In this document: in pieces, positions 47,505 through 56,767 of the stretch
Layout of the letters: every line of letters starts with the position of its first letter
Position numbering within the stretch: the first letter of the stretch is position 1
From: Pseudomonas sp. Teo4
Lineage (GTDB): Bacteria; Pseudomonadota; Gammaproteobacteria; Pseudomonadales; Pseudomonadaceae
Length of the DNA: 64,000 nt
Direction: 5' to 3'
NCBI RefSeq assembly: GCF_034387475.1
Contig: NZ_JAXCIL010000002.1
Coordinates: 1,736,001-1,800,000 of the forward strand
Program-made: the position numbers and the translations under genes
Notes under the pieces: model-generated
Seen by the model: only the letters and a program-made list of their open reading frames with translations
The model's database searches: none
Told to the model about the DNA's origin: nothing

Positions 47505-49484
47505 ATGCAGAGCAACCCATTCAGCCGCCATGCCCAACAAGTCCACACCGTCGCCCGAGGCGAGGCAGGCGGCGCAGGCAGTGACCCATCCATCGCCCGC
47601 TCCTGGCTGCGTTGCCTGGAGGACTATCACCTCGACCCGGCGCTGATCGAAGCCCCCGTGGTGCTCGAACACGGGCGCCTGCTGGAAAGCCGTGAGCGCC
47701 TGCGCCAGGTGCTGAAAATCGCCGATACCGAAATGAACAGTCTGCATCAGCAGCTTTCCGGTGCAGGCCACGCGGTGCTGTTGACCGACGCCCGCGGCGT
47801 CATCCTCAATTGTGTCACTGCCCCTACCGAGCGCCGCAGTTTCGAGCGCGCCGGCCTGTGGCTGGGCGCGGACTGGAGTGAAGCCCGCGAGGGCACCAAT
47901 GGCATCGGCACGTGCCTGGTCGAGCGCCAGGCGTTGACCATCCACCAGAACGAGCACTTTCGTGGCCGCCACACTGGGCTGACGTGCTCGGCCAGCCCGG
48001 TGTTCGACCCCCATGGCGAGCTGCTGGCGGTGCTCGACGTATCGTCGGCACGGCCTGATGTATCGCGCCAGAGCCAGTTCCACACCATGGCGCTGGTCAA
48101 TCTGTCGGCGAAAATGATCGAAAGCTGTTACTTCCTGCGCCATTTCGACCAGCATTGGTTGTTGCGCTTTCACCTGCAGGCCGAGTCGGTGGGGCTGTTC
48201 AGCGAAGGGTTGTTGGCTTTTGACGGAGATGGACGAATCTGCGCGGCCAACCAGAGTGCATTGAATCTGTTGGGCACGATTCGTGGTGGCGTGTTGGGCA
48301 AGCCGATGGAGCAGTTCTTTGCCTGCGGCCATGATGAACTGTTCAGCCGGGCCATGCCCCAGGGTGGTACGGTCTGGCCGCTGCGTACCCGTGATGGCCG
48401 TCAGGTATTTGCATCCCTGCGCGGTCAAGCTCGCCAGCCCATTTGGTCGGTGCCTGCGGCGTTGCCTCAGGTTAAGGCTGAAGTTGAACCGGGCATCTGC
48501 TTGCTCGACCCGGCACTTCAGAATGAATTCCGCCGGTCAGTACGCGTGTTCGAGCGTGATGTGCCGTTGCTGCTGCGTGGCGAGACCGGTTGCGGCAAGG
48601 AAGCCTTCGCCCAGGCCGTGCACCAGGCCAGCCAGCGCCGCAGCAAGCCTTTTGTGGCGGTCAACTGCGCGTCGATCCCTGAGAGCCTGATCGAGAGCGA
48701 GTTGTTCGGCTATCGCGGCGGCAGTTTCACCGGGGCGCGCAAGGAAGGCATGCGCGGCAAGCTTCTGCAGGCCGATGGCGGCACCTTGTTGCTGGATGAA
48801 ATCGGTGACATGCCGTTCGCGTTGCAGACCCGCTTGCTGCGGGTGCTGGAAGAGCGCCAGGTAGTGCCCATCGGGGGCGAGCCGCAGGCAGTGGATGTGC
48901 GCATCATCAGCGCCACTCACCGGGATCTGCTCGAACGGGTGGAGCAGGGCAGTTTCCGGGAGGACCTGTACTACAGGCTCAATGGTCTGGAAGTGGCGCT
49001 GCCAGCCGTGCGCGAACGTAGTGACAAGGAGCAGTTGCTGGACTTTCTGTTGCGTCAGGAGGCGCGGGGGGGCCTTGTGCAATTGGCGCCTGAGGCGCGG
49101 CAGGCGCTGCTGGACTTTGCCTGGCCGGGGAACGTGCGGCAGATGCGCAACGTGCTGCGGACCTTGGTGGCGCTATGCGAGGGCACCCATATAGCACTTT
49201 CCGATTTGCCCGCAGTTGTCCGTAACCAGGGCGAGGGCTTTGCCCTCGATCGCCGGCAAGCCAGCTCCCAAAAGGATAGCGCTAGGCCAAAGGGCGACAC
49301 TGAACCTGTGGGAGCCGGCTTGCCGGCGATGAGGGCGCCATTGGAAGACGCCGAACATCAGGCCCTGCTGGCCACACTGGAGGCAAACCGCTGGCACATG
49401 ACCCATGTCGCCGAGCAGCTGGGCATCAGCCGCAATACCTTGTATCGAAAACTGCGTAAACACGGCATCGCCAGGGTCGTCTGA
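47505..49484 (+). CDS. Sigma-54-dependent activator, AcoR/EatR-like
   Basis: A 659-residue regulator. The N-terminal helical/GAF region (RSWLRCLEDYHLDP near residue 32, NSLHQQLSGAGHAVLLTDARG) senses a ligand. The AAA+ domain has Walker A GETGCGKE (about 359), loop GSFTGA in place of GAFTGA (about 406), and Walker B TLLLDEIGDMP. The C-terminal Fis helix-turn-helix is LGISRNTLYRKLRKHGI. Start ATG 47505 (MQSNPFSRHAQQVHTV) is used; an earlier frame adds unrelated sequence. It is divergent from exaC and likely activates exaC (and perhaps the eut genes). Residues about 580-611 come from a REP pair. Confidence 0.9.
   Translation: MQSNPFSRHAQQVHTVARGEAGGAGSDPSIARSWLRCLEDYHLDPALIEAPVVLEHGRLLESRERLRQVLKIADTEMNSLHQQLSGAGHAVLLTDARGVILNCVTAPTERRSFERAGLWLGADWSEAREGTNGIGTCLVERQALTIHQNEHFRGRHTGLTCSASPVFDPHGELLAVLDVSSARPDVSRQSQFHTMALVNLSAKMIESCYFLRHFDQHWLLRFHLQAESVGLFSEGLLAFDGDGRICAANQSALNLLGTIRGGVLGKPMEQFFACGHDELFSRAMPQGGTVWPLRTRDGRQVFASLRGQARQPIWSVPAALPQVKAEVEPGICLLDPALQNEFRRSVRVFERDVPLLLRGETGCGKEAFAQAVHQASQRRSKPFVAVNCASIPESLIESELFGYRGGSFTGARKEGMRGKLLQADGGTLLLDEIGDMPFALQTRLLRVLEERQVVPIGGEPQAVDVRIISATHRDLLERVEQGSFREDLYYRLNGLEVALPAVRERSDKEQLLDFLLRQEARGGLVQLAPEARQALLDFAWPGNVRQMRNVLRTLVALCEGTHIALSDLPAVVRNQGEGFALDRRQASSQKDSARPKGDTEPVGAGLPAMRAPLEDAEHQALLATLEANRWHMTHVAEQLGISRNTLYRKLRKHGIARVV
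49242..49336. repeat. REP pair inside the activator gene
   Basis: The right arm (49305-49336) is a standard GCCGGCTTGCCGGC REP; the left arm (49242-49270) is its degraded complement. The whole element is read in frame, joining the AAA+ and Fis domains with a 30-residue linker containing VGAGLPAM. Confidence 0.9.
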
Positions 49485-49550
49485 GCGAAACAGCGGGTGC
49501 GATTTCCTGCGCCCTGGGCTACCCTGCCTCGAAGTTTTGCGAGGTCGACC

Positions 49551-50900
49551 ATGCATATTCATATTCTCGGTATTTGCGGCACATTCATGGGCTCGCTGGC
49601 GGTGCTGGCCAAAGAGCTCGGCCACCGCGTCACAGGCTCGGACGCCAACGTCTATCCCCCGATGAGCACCCAGCTTCAGGCCCAGGGCATCGAGCTGACC
49701 CAGGGCTACGACCCGGCCCAGCTGGAGCCGGCGCCAGACCTGGTAGTGATCGGCAATGCCATGTCGCGCGGCAACCCGGCCGTGGAATACGTGCTGAACA
49801 AAGGCCTGCCCTATGTCTCCGGCCCGCAGTGGCTGGCTGACCATGTATTGCAGGGACGTTGGGTTCTGGCCGTGGCCGGTACCCACGGCAAGACCACCAC
49901 CAGCAGCATGCTGGCCTGGGTGCTGGAGCACGCGGGCATGAGCCCTGGCTTCCTGATCGGTGGCGTACCGCAGAACTTCTCGGTCTCTGCGCGCCTGGGC
50001 GATACCCCGTTCTTCGTGGTCGAGGCTGACGAGTATGACAGCGCCTTCTTCGATAAACGCTCGAAGTTCGTCCACTACCATCCACGCACTGCGATTTTGA
50101 ACAATCTCGAGTTCGATCATGCTGATATCTTCCCAGATCTGGCATCTATCGAGCGGCAGTTCCACCATCTGGTGCGCACCATTCCAAGCGAAGGCCTGGT
50201 TATCCACCCCACCACCGAGCAGGCGCTGGAGCGCGTGATCGGCATGGGCTGCTGGACCCCTGTGCAGACCACCGGCGAAGGTGGCCAATGGCAGGCCAGG
50301 TTGCTCAGTGCCGACGGTTCGCGCTTTGAAGTGCTGTTCGATGGCGAAGTGCAAGGCGTGGTGGACTGGTCGCTGACGGGTCAGCACAACGTCGCCAATG
50401 CTTTGGCGACCCTGGCCGCCGCCCGCCATGTGGGTGTGGTGCCAGCCATGGGTATCGAGGGGCTGAGTGCCTTCAAGAGCGTCAAGCGGCGCATGGAAAA
50501 GGTCGCTGAAGTGCAGGGCGTGACCATCTACGATGACTTCGCTCACCACCCGACCGCCATTGCCACCACACTCGACGGCCTGCGCAAGCGGGTGGGCGAG
50601 GCGCCGGTCATCGCCGTGATCGAGCCGCGTTCCAATTCCATGAAACTCGGCGCCCACCGTGACGGCTTGCCTGACAGCGTGACCGATGCCGACCAGGTGA
50701 TCTGGTACGCGCCGGCCAACCTGGGTTGGGACCTGGCAGCTACCGCCGCGCAATGCAAAGTGCCAGCGGTGGTTGCGGACAGCCTCGAGGCGATCATCGA
50801 GCGGGTCAAAGGCCAGGCGCGCCCAGGCACCCATGTAGTGATCATGAGCAACGGCGGCTTTGGCGGCCTGCACGGCAAGTTGGCCGAGGCCCTCAAGTGA
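49551..50900 (+). CDS. mpl: UDP-MurNAc:L-Ala-gamma-D-Glu-meso-DAP ligase
   Basis: A 449-residue Mur ligase that reattaches the recycled murein tripeptide to UDP-MurNAc. The N-terminal motif [18 protein letters not shown]-loop GTHGKTTTS (110-118), Mg-binding [18 protein letters not shown] and [17 protein letters not shown] are diagnostic for Mpl. ATG 49551 begins the conserved N-terminus. Its stop overlaps ubiX as GTGA. Confidence 0.97.
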   Translation: MHIHILGICGTFMGSLAVLAKELGHRVTGSDANVYPPMSTQLQAQGIELTQGYDPAQLEPAPDLVVIGNAMSRGNPAVEYVLNKGLPYVSGPQWLADHVLQGRWVLAVAGTHGKTTTSSMLAWVLEHAGMSPGFLIGGVPQNFSVSARLGDTPFFVVEADEYDSAFFDKRSKFVHYHPRTAILNNLEFDHADIFPDLASIERQFHHLVRTIPSEGLVIHPTTEQALERVIGMGCWTPVQTTGEGGQWQARLLSADGSRFEVLFDGEVQGVVDWSLTGQHNVANALATLAAARHVGVVPAMGIEGLSAFKSVKRRMEKVAEVQGVTIYDDFAHHPTAIATTLDGLRKRVGEAPVIAVIEPRSNSMKLGAHRDGLPDSVTDADQVIWYAPANLGWDLAATAAQCKVPAVVADSLEAIIERVKGQARPGTHVVIMSNGGFGGLHGKLAEALK

Positions 50901-51526
50901 GCGGGCCGGAACGCATCACCCTGGCCATGACCGGCGCCTCCGGGGCGCAGTATGGCCTGCGTCTTCTCGATTGCCTGGTGCGCGAGGACCGTGAGGTGCA
51001 CTTCCTCATTTCCAAGGCGGCGCAACTGGTGATGTCCACCGAGACCGACGTGGTGTTGCCGGCCAAGCCTCAGGCCATGCAGGCGTTTCTGACCGAATAC
51101 ACCGGTGCGGCCGATGGGCAGATCCGCGTGTATGGCAAGGAAGACTGGATGTCGCCGGTCGCTTCCGGCTCGGGGGCTCCGGCGGCGATGGTGGTGGTGC
51201 CTTGTTCCACGGGCACTCTGTCGGCCATTGCCACGGGGGCGTGCAACAATCTGATCGAGCGGGCTGCGGACGTCACCCTCAAAGAGCGCCGACAGCTGAT
51301 TCTGGTGCCGAGGGAGGCGCCGTTCTCGACCATCCACCTTGAAAACATGCTCAAGCTGTCGCAGATGGGCGCAGTGATTCTGCCGGCGGCTCCGGGGTTC
51401 TATCACCAGCCGCAGACCATCGATGACTTGGTCGACTTCGTGGTGGCACGCATTCTCAATCTGCTTAACATCCCGCAGGACATGCTGCCGCGTTGGGGCG
51501 AGCACCACTTCGGGGCCGATGATTGA
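50897..51526 (+). CDS. ubiX: Flavin prenyltransferase UbiX
   Basis: A 209-residue flavoprotein that makes prenyl-FMN for the UbiD decarboxylase in ubiquinone synthesis. Motifs: [65 protein letters not shown], and [25 protein letters not shown] 50897 overlaps the mpl stop; the protein's TGA overlaps the TTG of the next gene. Confidence 0.96.
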   Translation: MSGPERITLAMTGASGAQYGLRLLDCLVREDREVHFLISKAAQLVMSTETDVVLPAKPQAMQAFLTEYTGAADGQIRVYGKEDWMSPVASGSGAPAAMVVVPCSTGTLSAIATGACNNLIERAADVTLKERRQLILVPREAPFSTIHLENMLKLSQMGAVILPAAPGFYHQPQTIDDLVDFVVARILNLLNIPQDMLPRWGEHHFGADD

Positions 51527-51810
51527 AGCGGGCGCTGGTCGGGCTGCTGGCCACGACACTGTTCAGCGGCTGCGCGACGGTGCGAACGCTGGACGCCAAC
51601 ATGCCAGGCGCCCCGGTGGTGTACGCCGGGACGCGGCTTAACTTGTATGTGATGAACGGTGGGTGCTGCCCAAAGGATCACTTCGGGGCTGAGGCGCCGG
51701 CGTATCCGGGGTTGGACCTGCCGGGGAGCGCGCTGCTCGATACCTTGTTGCTGCCGTTGTCACTGCTGACGGCGGCGGGGATTGGCTTCCAGGCCACAGG
51801 CGGCCTCTGA
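51523..51810 (+). CDS. YceK/YidQ-family lipoprotein
   Basis: A 95-residue protein starting at TTG 51523 ([20 protein letters not shown]), with a lipobox FSGC. The motif [42 protein letters not shown] is that of the YceK/YidQ family. The TTG overlaps the ubiX stop (TTGA), so translation probably depends on ribosomes finishing ubiX. Function unknown. Confidence 0.88.
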   Translation: MKRALVGLLATTLFSGCATVRTLDANMPGAPVVYAGTRLNLYVMNGGCCPKDHFGAEAPAYPGLDLPGSALLDTLLLPLSLLTAAGIGFQATGGL

Positions 51811-51817
51811 TGGCCCT

Positions 51818-51899
51818 TTCGCGGGTAAACCCGCTCCCACAGGTACAGCATTGGCCTTGAGGCCGGCGAGTTGCCTGTGGGAGCGGGTTTACCCGCGAA
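51818..51899. repeat. REP pair, GCGGGTTTACCCGC type
   Basis: Arms 51818-51843 and 51874-51899, 26-bp complements with a 30-base spacer, between the convergent lipoprotein and SDR genes. Confidence 0.93.
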
Positions 51900-51906
51900 G
51901 AGACCC

Positions 51907-52551
51907 TTATTTCTTGCCCAGTTTGCGTAACTCATCGGATTCGACGATCCGAATGCCATCCTCTTCCTCCAGCGCCAGCCGCCACAACGCCCGTGCCAGG
52001 GTACAGGCCTCGATACCCCGGTACTTGCCCGGAATCAGGCGGGCAAGTGGCGAAGCCAGTCGTTCGCCAAGCCTTGGCTCCACACGCTCGCCCAGCAGCA
52101 GCGATGGCCGCACGATGGTCAGTTGCGGCCAGTCCTGGGCTTTGAGGGCTGCTTCCATTTCGCCCTTGACCTTGTTGTAGAAAACAGGCGACCTGCGGTC
52201 GGCACCCAGGGCGCTGACCACCAGCAGGTGCCGCGCGCCCATTTCCCGGGCACGCTTGCTGAAGGCCACGACCATGTCCAGGTCGACTGCACGGAACGCG
52301 GACTCCGAGCCTGCTTGCTTGAGGGTGGTGCCCAGGCAGCAGAAGGCGATATCGACCCGGCCAGCCAGTTGAGGGAGAAACACTGCCGGGTCGCCGACCG
52401 GGTTTTCCAGGTGCGGGTGCTCGGCCAGTGGCCGGCGGGTAGGCGCCAGCACCCGGCTGATGGTGGGTTCGTTGAGCAGGCGGTCGAGCAGGTGTTCACC
52501 CGTCAAACCAGTGGCACCGGCAAGCAGGACATGCTGAGGCGTCAAGTACAT
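51907..52551 (-). CDS. Atypical SDR / NAD(P)-binding protein (HIM1/Htatip2-like)
   Basis: A 214-residue Rossmann protein. The nucleotide motif is [18 protein letters not shown] (about residues 9-26), followed by [23 protein letters not shown], a serine in [23 protein letters not shown] (with the YxxxK pair Y164-type in FYNKVKG) and [11 protein letters not shown]. It belongs to the atypical SDR a5-like group found beside ubiX in pseudomonads. Substrate unknown. Confidence 0.87.
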   Translation of the reverse strand: MYLTPQHVLLAGATGLTGEHLLDRLLNEPTISRVLAPTRRPLAEHPHLENPVGDPAVFLPQLAGRVDIAFCCLGTTLKQAGSESAFRAVDLDMVVAFSKRAREMGARHLLVVSALGADRRSPVFYNKVKGEMEAALKAQDWPQLTIVRPSLLLGERVEPRLGERLASPLARLIPGKYRGIEACTLARALWRLALEEEDGIRIVESDELRKLGKK

Positions 52552-52578
52552 GATGTCTCTCCCTTGTTACACACAAGC

Positions 52579-54312
52579 TTAGTGGTTGCCGGGCTTTTTT
52601 GCCTGTTCCCCCACCGGGGCCTGTGCCGCATTACGTAAGGCTTCCTCGGCCTGCTGCCGGCGCAACTGCTGCCAGTGTGCCAGTACCGCAGGGGGTGCCC
52701 ACAGCTGTGGCTCCGAGGCTTCGAAACCTTCCCTTCGTTCTCGTTCGGCAACGCTGGTGCGGGCCAGTTCAAACGCCAGTTTCAAGTCGTCGGTCTGGTT
52801 CAGCGCCTCGGCGAACAGGGCGTCGCCGAAGTAGGTGAAATCCGCTTCCTCAGAGCAGCCGAAGGACACACGATCAGCACGCGCCGCAGTCATGATGAGC
52901 GTGCGGTCGTCCTTGAGCGGGGCAATGTAACCACCGGAATAGCAGGCCGAGATGACAATCACCTTGTCGCGGTCCTTGAGGGGGGCGAGTGCGCTGGCCA
53001 GTTCGTCGGCTGACAGGTCGGCCAGCTGCAGGCGCGGTTGGTCCAGCACCAATTGGTGGTCGTGGCTGCCATGGCTGGTCAGGTAGATGAACACCAGGTC
53101 CTCGGGGCCGCTGCGCTCGGCGAGGGTGCGGGCGGCGCGGGTGAGGCTCTCGCGGGTGGCCATGGGGCGCGTGGTCATGTGGTCGCGGTGGTTGACCAGG
53201 GTGACCTGGCCGCGGGCGCCGAAGCGTACCTTGAGCATGTTGCTGACGTAGTCTGCCTCGCGCAGGAACACGCTTTGCTGGCCATCACCGGCCACCACCA
53301 GGCTGTACAGCTGAATCGGCGATACGGAGCGGGGCACCTTGGCCAGGGCGTCTTCGAGCAGGCGGCCCTGATTGAGCAGGGCGAGGTCCAGCGGGTCGGG
53401 CAGCAACTGCCCCTTCTGGTCGCGAACGCGTACGCCATTGACCCAGTAGCCGGCTTCAACCTTGCCGTTGGCCAGCGTCAACTTGCCCTGGCCATGGTAG
53501 GCGTCATTGTCGAAGCCGCCCAGATACCGGCTGCCGTCGGCCAGTTGCAGGCTGCCCTGACCAGACAGGCGCCAGTCGACGAAACTGCCCTTGTAGTGGC
53601 TCCCGTCGCTGCCGAGCAATTCACCTTCGCCGCTGAGCGAGCCATCCTTGAATTCGCCGATCCAGACGTCGCCGTCCGCGTTTTCATAGCGCCCGCGGCC
53701 TTCCAGTCGGTTGTCCTTGAATTCACCGATGTACTGTTCGCCATCGACACTGTCGTAGGTGCCGCTGCCTTGCAACAGCCCGTCGACGAAGCGGCCACTG
53801 AACTGATTGCCGCTGGCATCGCTGCGCACCCCCGCGCCGTTGGGTTTACCCTTGGCGAACAGGCCCTGGTAGCGGCTGCCATCGGCCAGCTCCAGTTCGC
53901 CGGCGCCTTCGTATTGGTCATCCTTGAATTGGCCGCGGTAGGTTTGGTCGGCCTGCTTGAGTGTGCCTTCACCGTCTCGGCGGCCGTGGCTGAAGGTGCC
54001 GGCGTAGTGGCTGCCGGGGGTGGTCAGGTCGCCCAGCCCCTGGAACAGCCCTTCAGCGAATTGCCCACGGTAGACTTCGCCATTACGCCCATGCCACTCG
54101 CCCTGGCCGTGCCACTGGCCATCCTTGAACGAGCCGGCGTACCAGCTGCCGTTGGGGTAGTCGATGCGCCCCTCGCCCTGCAGCAGACCATTGACCACCT
54201 CGCCCCGGTAGCGCCCACCGTCAGGCAGGCGTGCGTCAGGGGGCTGAAGCGACTCGCCATCACCGCAGGCAGCGAGCAACAGTGTCAGAGCGATGGGGAG
54301 CAGTGGACGCAT
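52579..54312 (-). CDS. Lipoprotein with MORN repeats and a C13-like caspase-fold peptidase
   Basis: A 577-residue protein with lipobox LLLAAC, so it is anchored in an outer or inner membrane. Residues 31 to about 300 comprise 11 or 12 MORN repeats of about 23 residues (YxGxFxxGxxxGxGxxxxxxG). Residues about 335-545 form a C13 (legumain-like, clan CD) domain: the catalytic His414 lies in YLTSHGSHDH and Cys457 in VISACYSGGY. Both are present, so activity is plausible. The C-terminus is Ala/Gln-rich. The likely substrate is unknown. Known as a C13-family protein in pseudomonads by annotation, but the role is not established. Confidence 0.9.
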   Translation of the reverse strand: MRPLLPIALTLLLAACGDGESLQPPDARLPDGGRYRGEVVNGLLQGEGRIDYPNGSWYAGSFKDGQWHGQGEWHGRNGEVYRGQFAEGLFQGLGDLTTPGSHYAGTFSHGRRDGEGTLKQADQTYRGQFKDDQYEGAGELELADGSRYQGLFAKGKPNGAGVRSDASGNQFSGRFVDGLLQGSGTYDSVDGEQYIGEFKDNRLEGRGRYENADGDVWIGEFKDGSLSGEGELLGSDGSHYKGSFVDWRLSGQGSLQLADGSRYLGGFDNDAYHGQGKLTLANGKVEAGYWVNGVRVRDQKGQLLPDPLDLALLNQGRLLEDALAKVPRSVSPIQLYSLVVAGDGQQSVFLREADYVSNMLKVRFGARGQVTLVNHRDHMTTRPMATRESLTRAARTLAERSGPEDLVFIYLTSHGSHDHQLVLDQPRLQLADLSADELASALAPLKDRDKVIVISACYSGGYIAPLKDDRTLIMTAARADRVSFGCSEEADFTYFGDALFAEALNQTDDLKLAFELARTSVAERERREGFEASEPQLWAPPAVLAHWQQLRRQQAEEALRNAAQAPVGEQAKKPGNH

Positions 54313-54381
54313 GGCGGAATCCGGGCAATAGATCTGCCGAGTATGCCGCAGAATGGGCCGCTTTGCGGCCCTGATGAGTGA

Positions 54382-54837
54382 TCAGACGAAACAGAGTGAC
54401 AGGGGCTCGGCAATGTAGGCCGGCTTTTCTTCACCTTCGATTTCCAGGGTGACGGTGGCTTTGAGCAACCATTGGCCAGGTTTTTTCTCGATGGCGTCGA
54501 CCAGTTCGACCTTCAGGCGAACCTGGCTGTCGACCTTGACCGGTTGAATGAAACGCACGCTGTCCAGGCCATAGTTGACGACCATCTTCAAGCCCTCTGG
54601 CATTACCAGAATGTCTTCCATGAGCTTGGGGATCAGCGACAGGGACAGGAAACCATGGGCGATGGTCGTGCCGAACGGGGTTTTTGCCGCTTTTTCCGGG
54701 TCGACGTGGATAAATTGAAAGTCGCCTGTGGCCTCGGCGAACAAGTTGATGCGCTGCTGATCGATCTTCAGCCAGGCGGAACGCCCCAGTTCCTTTCCAA
54801 CGTACTGCGAAAGCTCTGTAACCGGTACATAAGGCAT
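54382..54837 (-). CDS. MaoC-family (R)-specific enoyl-CoA hydratase (PhaJ-like)
   Basis: A 151-residue hotdog protein. The hydratase motif is ATGDFQFIHVDPEKAAKTPFGTTIAHGFLSLSL (D/H dyad within), and the family size is right. It links fatty-acid oxidation to (R)-3-hydroxyacyl-CoA for polyhydroxyalkanoates. Start ATG 54837 (MPYVPVTELSQY) with GGAGAG ahead; the longer frame adds no family sequence. Confidence 0.9.
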   Translation of the reverse strand: MPYVPVTELSQYVGKELGRSAWLKIDQQRINLFAEATGDFQFIHVDPEKAAKTPFGTTIAHGFLSLSLIPKLMEDILVMPEGLKMVVNYGLDSVRFIQPVKVDSQVRLKVELVDAIEKKPGQWLLKATVTLEIEGEEKPAYIAEPLSLCFV

Positions 54838-54980
54838 CGCGACTCTCCAAGTTGTCATTTGGTACGAAGGTGCAAGATCAGCACGACGAACCGTTTCAGT
54901 CAAGTTGTCTGATTTTCGGCGAATATCGGCTTATCAGCCCTGCGTGCTTATAATGGCCACCATGCGCGAAGGAGATGCTT

Positions 54981-55343
54981 ATGCTGTTGCGTGGTTTAAC
55001 CTGGCTGGTGCTGTTTCAACTGCTGGGTACGGCGATCAACCATTTGTTTGTGCCGATCCTGCCTGGGCCGATCATCGGTCTGTTGCTGCTGCTGTGCTTC
55101 CTGATGGCCCGAGGTGAGGTGGGCAAGCCACTGAACGAAGCGGCCAGCAGCCTGCTGCGCTACCTGCCGTTGCTGCTGGTGCCACCGGCGGTAGGGGTGA
55201 TGGTGTATGCCAAGGACATCGCCGCCGATTTCTGGGCCATCGTTGGCGCCTTGCTGATTTCCTGCCTGGTGACCCTGGTGTTCGTCGGCGTGCTCATGCA
55301 GAAGCTCATGCATCGGCAGGGCAAGCGCGAGGAGCAGCCATGA
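54981..55343 (+). CDS. CidA/LrgA-family membrane protein
   Basis: A 120-residue protein with four predicted transmembrane helices (LRGLTWLVLFQLLGTAINHLF; PGPIIGLLLLLCFLMA; LPLLLVPPAVGVMVYA; GALLISCLVTLVFVGVLM). The PIIGLLL motif and the RYLPLLLVPPAVGVM segment are those of the holin-like CidA/LrgA family. ATG 54981 is 6 bases after GGAG; the ATG at 54975 is too close. It overlaps the next gene by 4 bases. Confidence 0.92.
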   Translation: MLLRGLTWLVLFQLLGTAINHLFVPILPGPIIGLLLLLCFLMARGEVGKPLNEAASSLLRYLPLLLVPPAVGVMVYAKDIAADFWAIVGALLISCLVTLVFVGVLMQKLMHRQGKREEQP

Positions 55344-56056
55344 ACCTCGATTGGCAAGGAGCGCTGGATGCGGTCATTCACCACCCGCTGTTCGGCATCG
55401 GCATCACCTTGGGGGCCTACCAGATCGTGTTGGCCGCCTACGAGAAGACCCGCTGGATCTTTCTGCAGCCTGTATTGGTGTCGATGTTGCTGGTGATTGG
55501 CGTGCTGCTGACCTGCGGCATCAATTACGCCGAATACCGCAAGAGCACCGAAATCATGAACATCCTCCTGGGGCCAGCCACGGTGGCGCTGGCGGTGCCG
55601 CTGTATCTGAACCTGCGGCGTATTCGGCAGTTGTTCTGGCCGACATTTACTACGCTGGTAGTCGGAGGCCTGTTCGCAACCCTGGCCTGTTTGCTGCTGG
55701 GCTGGTGGTTTGGTGCTGAACACATGATTCTGATGACCATGGCGCCGAAGTCGGTGACCTCGCCAATCGCCATGTTGGTCGCCGAGCAAATAGGTGGCGT
55801 GGCGGCGTTGGCAGCGGTGTTCGTATTGATTACCGGGGTGATCGGTGCGATCTTCGGCCCGGCGTTGTTGACCCGCTTCGGGGTCCACAGCCCAGAAGCG
55901 CGTGGCATGTCGTTAGGTGTCACAGCGCACGCCGTGGGGACCTCGGTGGCCCTGCAGGAAAGTGATGAATGCGGCGCTTTCGCAGCGCTGGCGATGAGCC
56001 TGATGGGTGTGGCCACGGCGGTGTTCCTGCCGTTGGCCGTCAGCCTGGTGGCCTGA
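55340..56056 (+). CDS. LrgB/CidB-family membrane protein
   Basis: A 238-residue membrane protein with about six to seven hydrophobic segments. ITLGAYQIVLAAYEKTR, MAPKSVTSPIAMLVAEQIGG and THAVGTSVALQESDECGAFAALAMSLMG-like segments are hallmark LrgB motifs. With the preceding gene it forms the CidA/LrgA-LrgB pair linked to metabolite (pyruvate, glycolate) export and autolysis control. Lies immediately upstream of the Lon-N protein. Confidence 0.92.
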   Translation: MNLDWQGALDAVIHHPLFGIGITLGAYQIVLAAYEKTRWIFLQPVLVSMLLVIGVLLTCGINYAEYRKSTEIMNILLGPATVALAVPLYLNLRRIRQLFWPTFTTLVVGGLFATLACLLLGWWFGAEHMILMTMAPKSVTSPIAMLVAEQIGGVAALAAVFVLITGVIGAIFGPALLTRFGVHSPEARGMSLGVTAHAVGTSVALQESDECGAFAALAMSLMGVATAVFLPLAVSLVA

Positions 56057-56065
56057 GGAGTCGTG

Positions 56066-56656
56066 ATGACGCTACCGCTGTTTCCGCTCAATACCGTGCT
56101 GTTTCCTGGTTGTCTGCTCGACTTGCAGATCTTCGAGGCGCGCTACCTGGACATGATCGGGCGCTGCATGAAGCAGGGCGAAGGTTTTGGCGTGGTCTGC
56201 ATTCTGGAGGGCGAGCAGGTCGGCAAGGCGCCACCGGTGGTGGCGTCGATCGGTTGCGAGGCGCTGATCCGTGATTTCGTGCAGCAGGAGAATGGCCTGC
56301 TGGGCATTCGCGTGGAAGGTGTGCGGCGTTTCGAACTGACCAGCACCGAGGTGCAGAAGGACCAGTTGCTGGTGGGAGAGGTCCATTGGTTGCCGGAGCA
56401 GGCCGATAGCCCCCTGACCGAGCACGATGATGACCTGCTGGCGCTATTGGTGGCTTTGGGCGAGCACCCGATGGTCGAAGCCTTGGACATGCCTCGGGAA
56501 GTCGACGGGCGTCAGGCGCTGGCCAATCAGTTGGCTTATCTGTTGCCGTTCATGGAAGAGGACAAGCTGGACTTGCTGGCGATCGATTCGCCACAACAGC
56601 GGTTGGCGGAAATCCAGAAGCTCTTGGAGCGAATTCAGGGTGAGTTGTTCGCCTGA
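56066..56656 (+). CDS. Lon N-terminal (substrate-binding) domain protein
   Basis: A 196-residue protein with only the Lon N domain (PLFPLNTVLFPGCLLDLQIFEARYLDMIGRC) and no ATPase or protease. The helical part is NQLAYLLPFMEEDKLDLLAIDSPQQRLAEIQKLLERI. ATG 56066 follows GAGGAG; GTG 56063 is also possible. Such proteins are widespread in pseudomonads with unknown function. Confidence 0.88.
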   Translation: MTLPLFPLNTVLFPGCLLDLQIFEARYLDMIGRCMKQGEGFGVVCILEGEQVGKAPPVVASIGCEALIRDFVQQENGLLGIRVEGVRRFELTSTEVQKDQLLVGEVHWLPEQADSPLTEHDDDLLALLVALGEHPMVEALDMPREVDGRQALANQLAYLLPFMEEDKLDLLAIDSPQQRLAEIQKLLERIQGELFA

Positions 56657-56660
56657 TATG

Positions 56661-56751
56661 GCCCCATCGCCGGCAAGCCGGCTCCTACAGGTACTGCGTG
56701 ATCTTAAGGTCGGCGCGGTCATTGAGGGAGCCGGCTTGCCGGCGATAGGGC
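56661..56751. repeat. REP pair, GCCGGCTTGCCGGC type
   Basis: 25-bp arms at 56661-56685 and 56727-56751, with one mismatch in the stem, between convergent genes. Confidence 0.9.
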
Positions 56752-56767
56752 CCGTACAGGCGACAAA

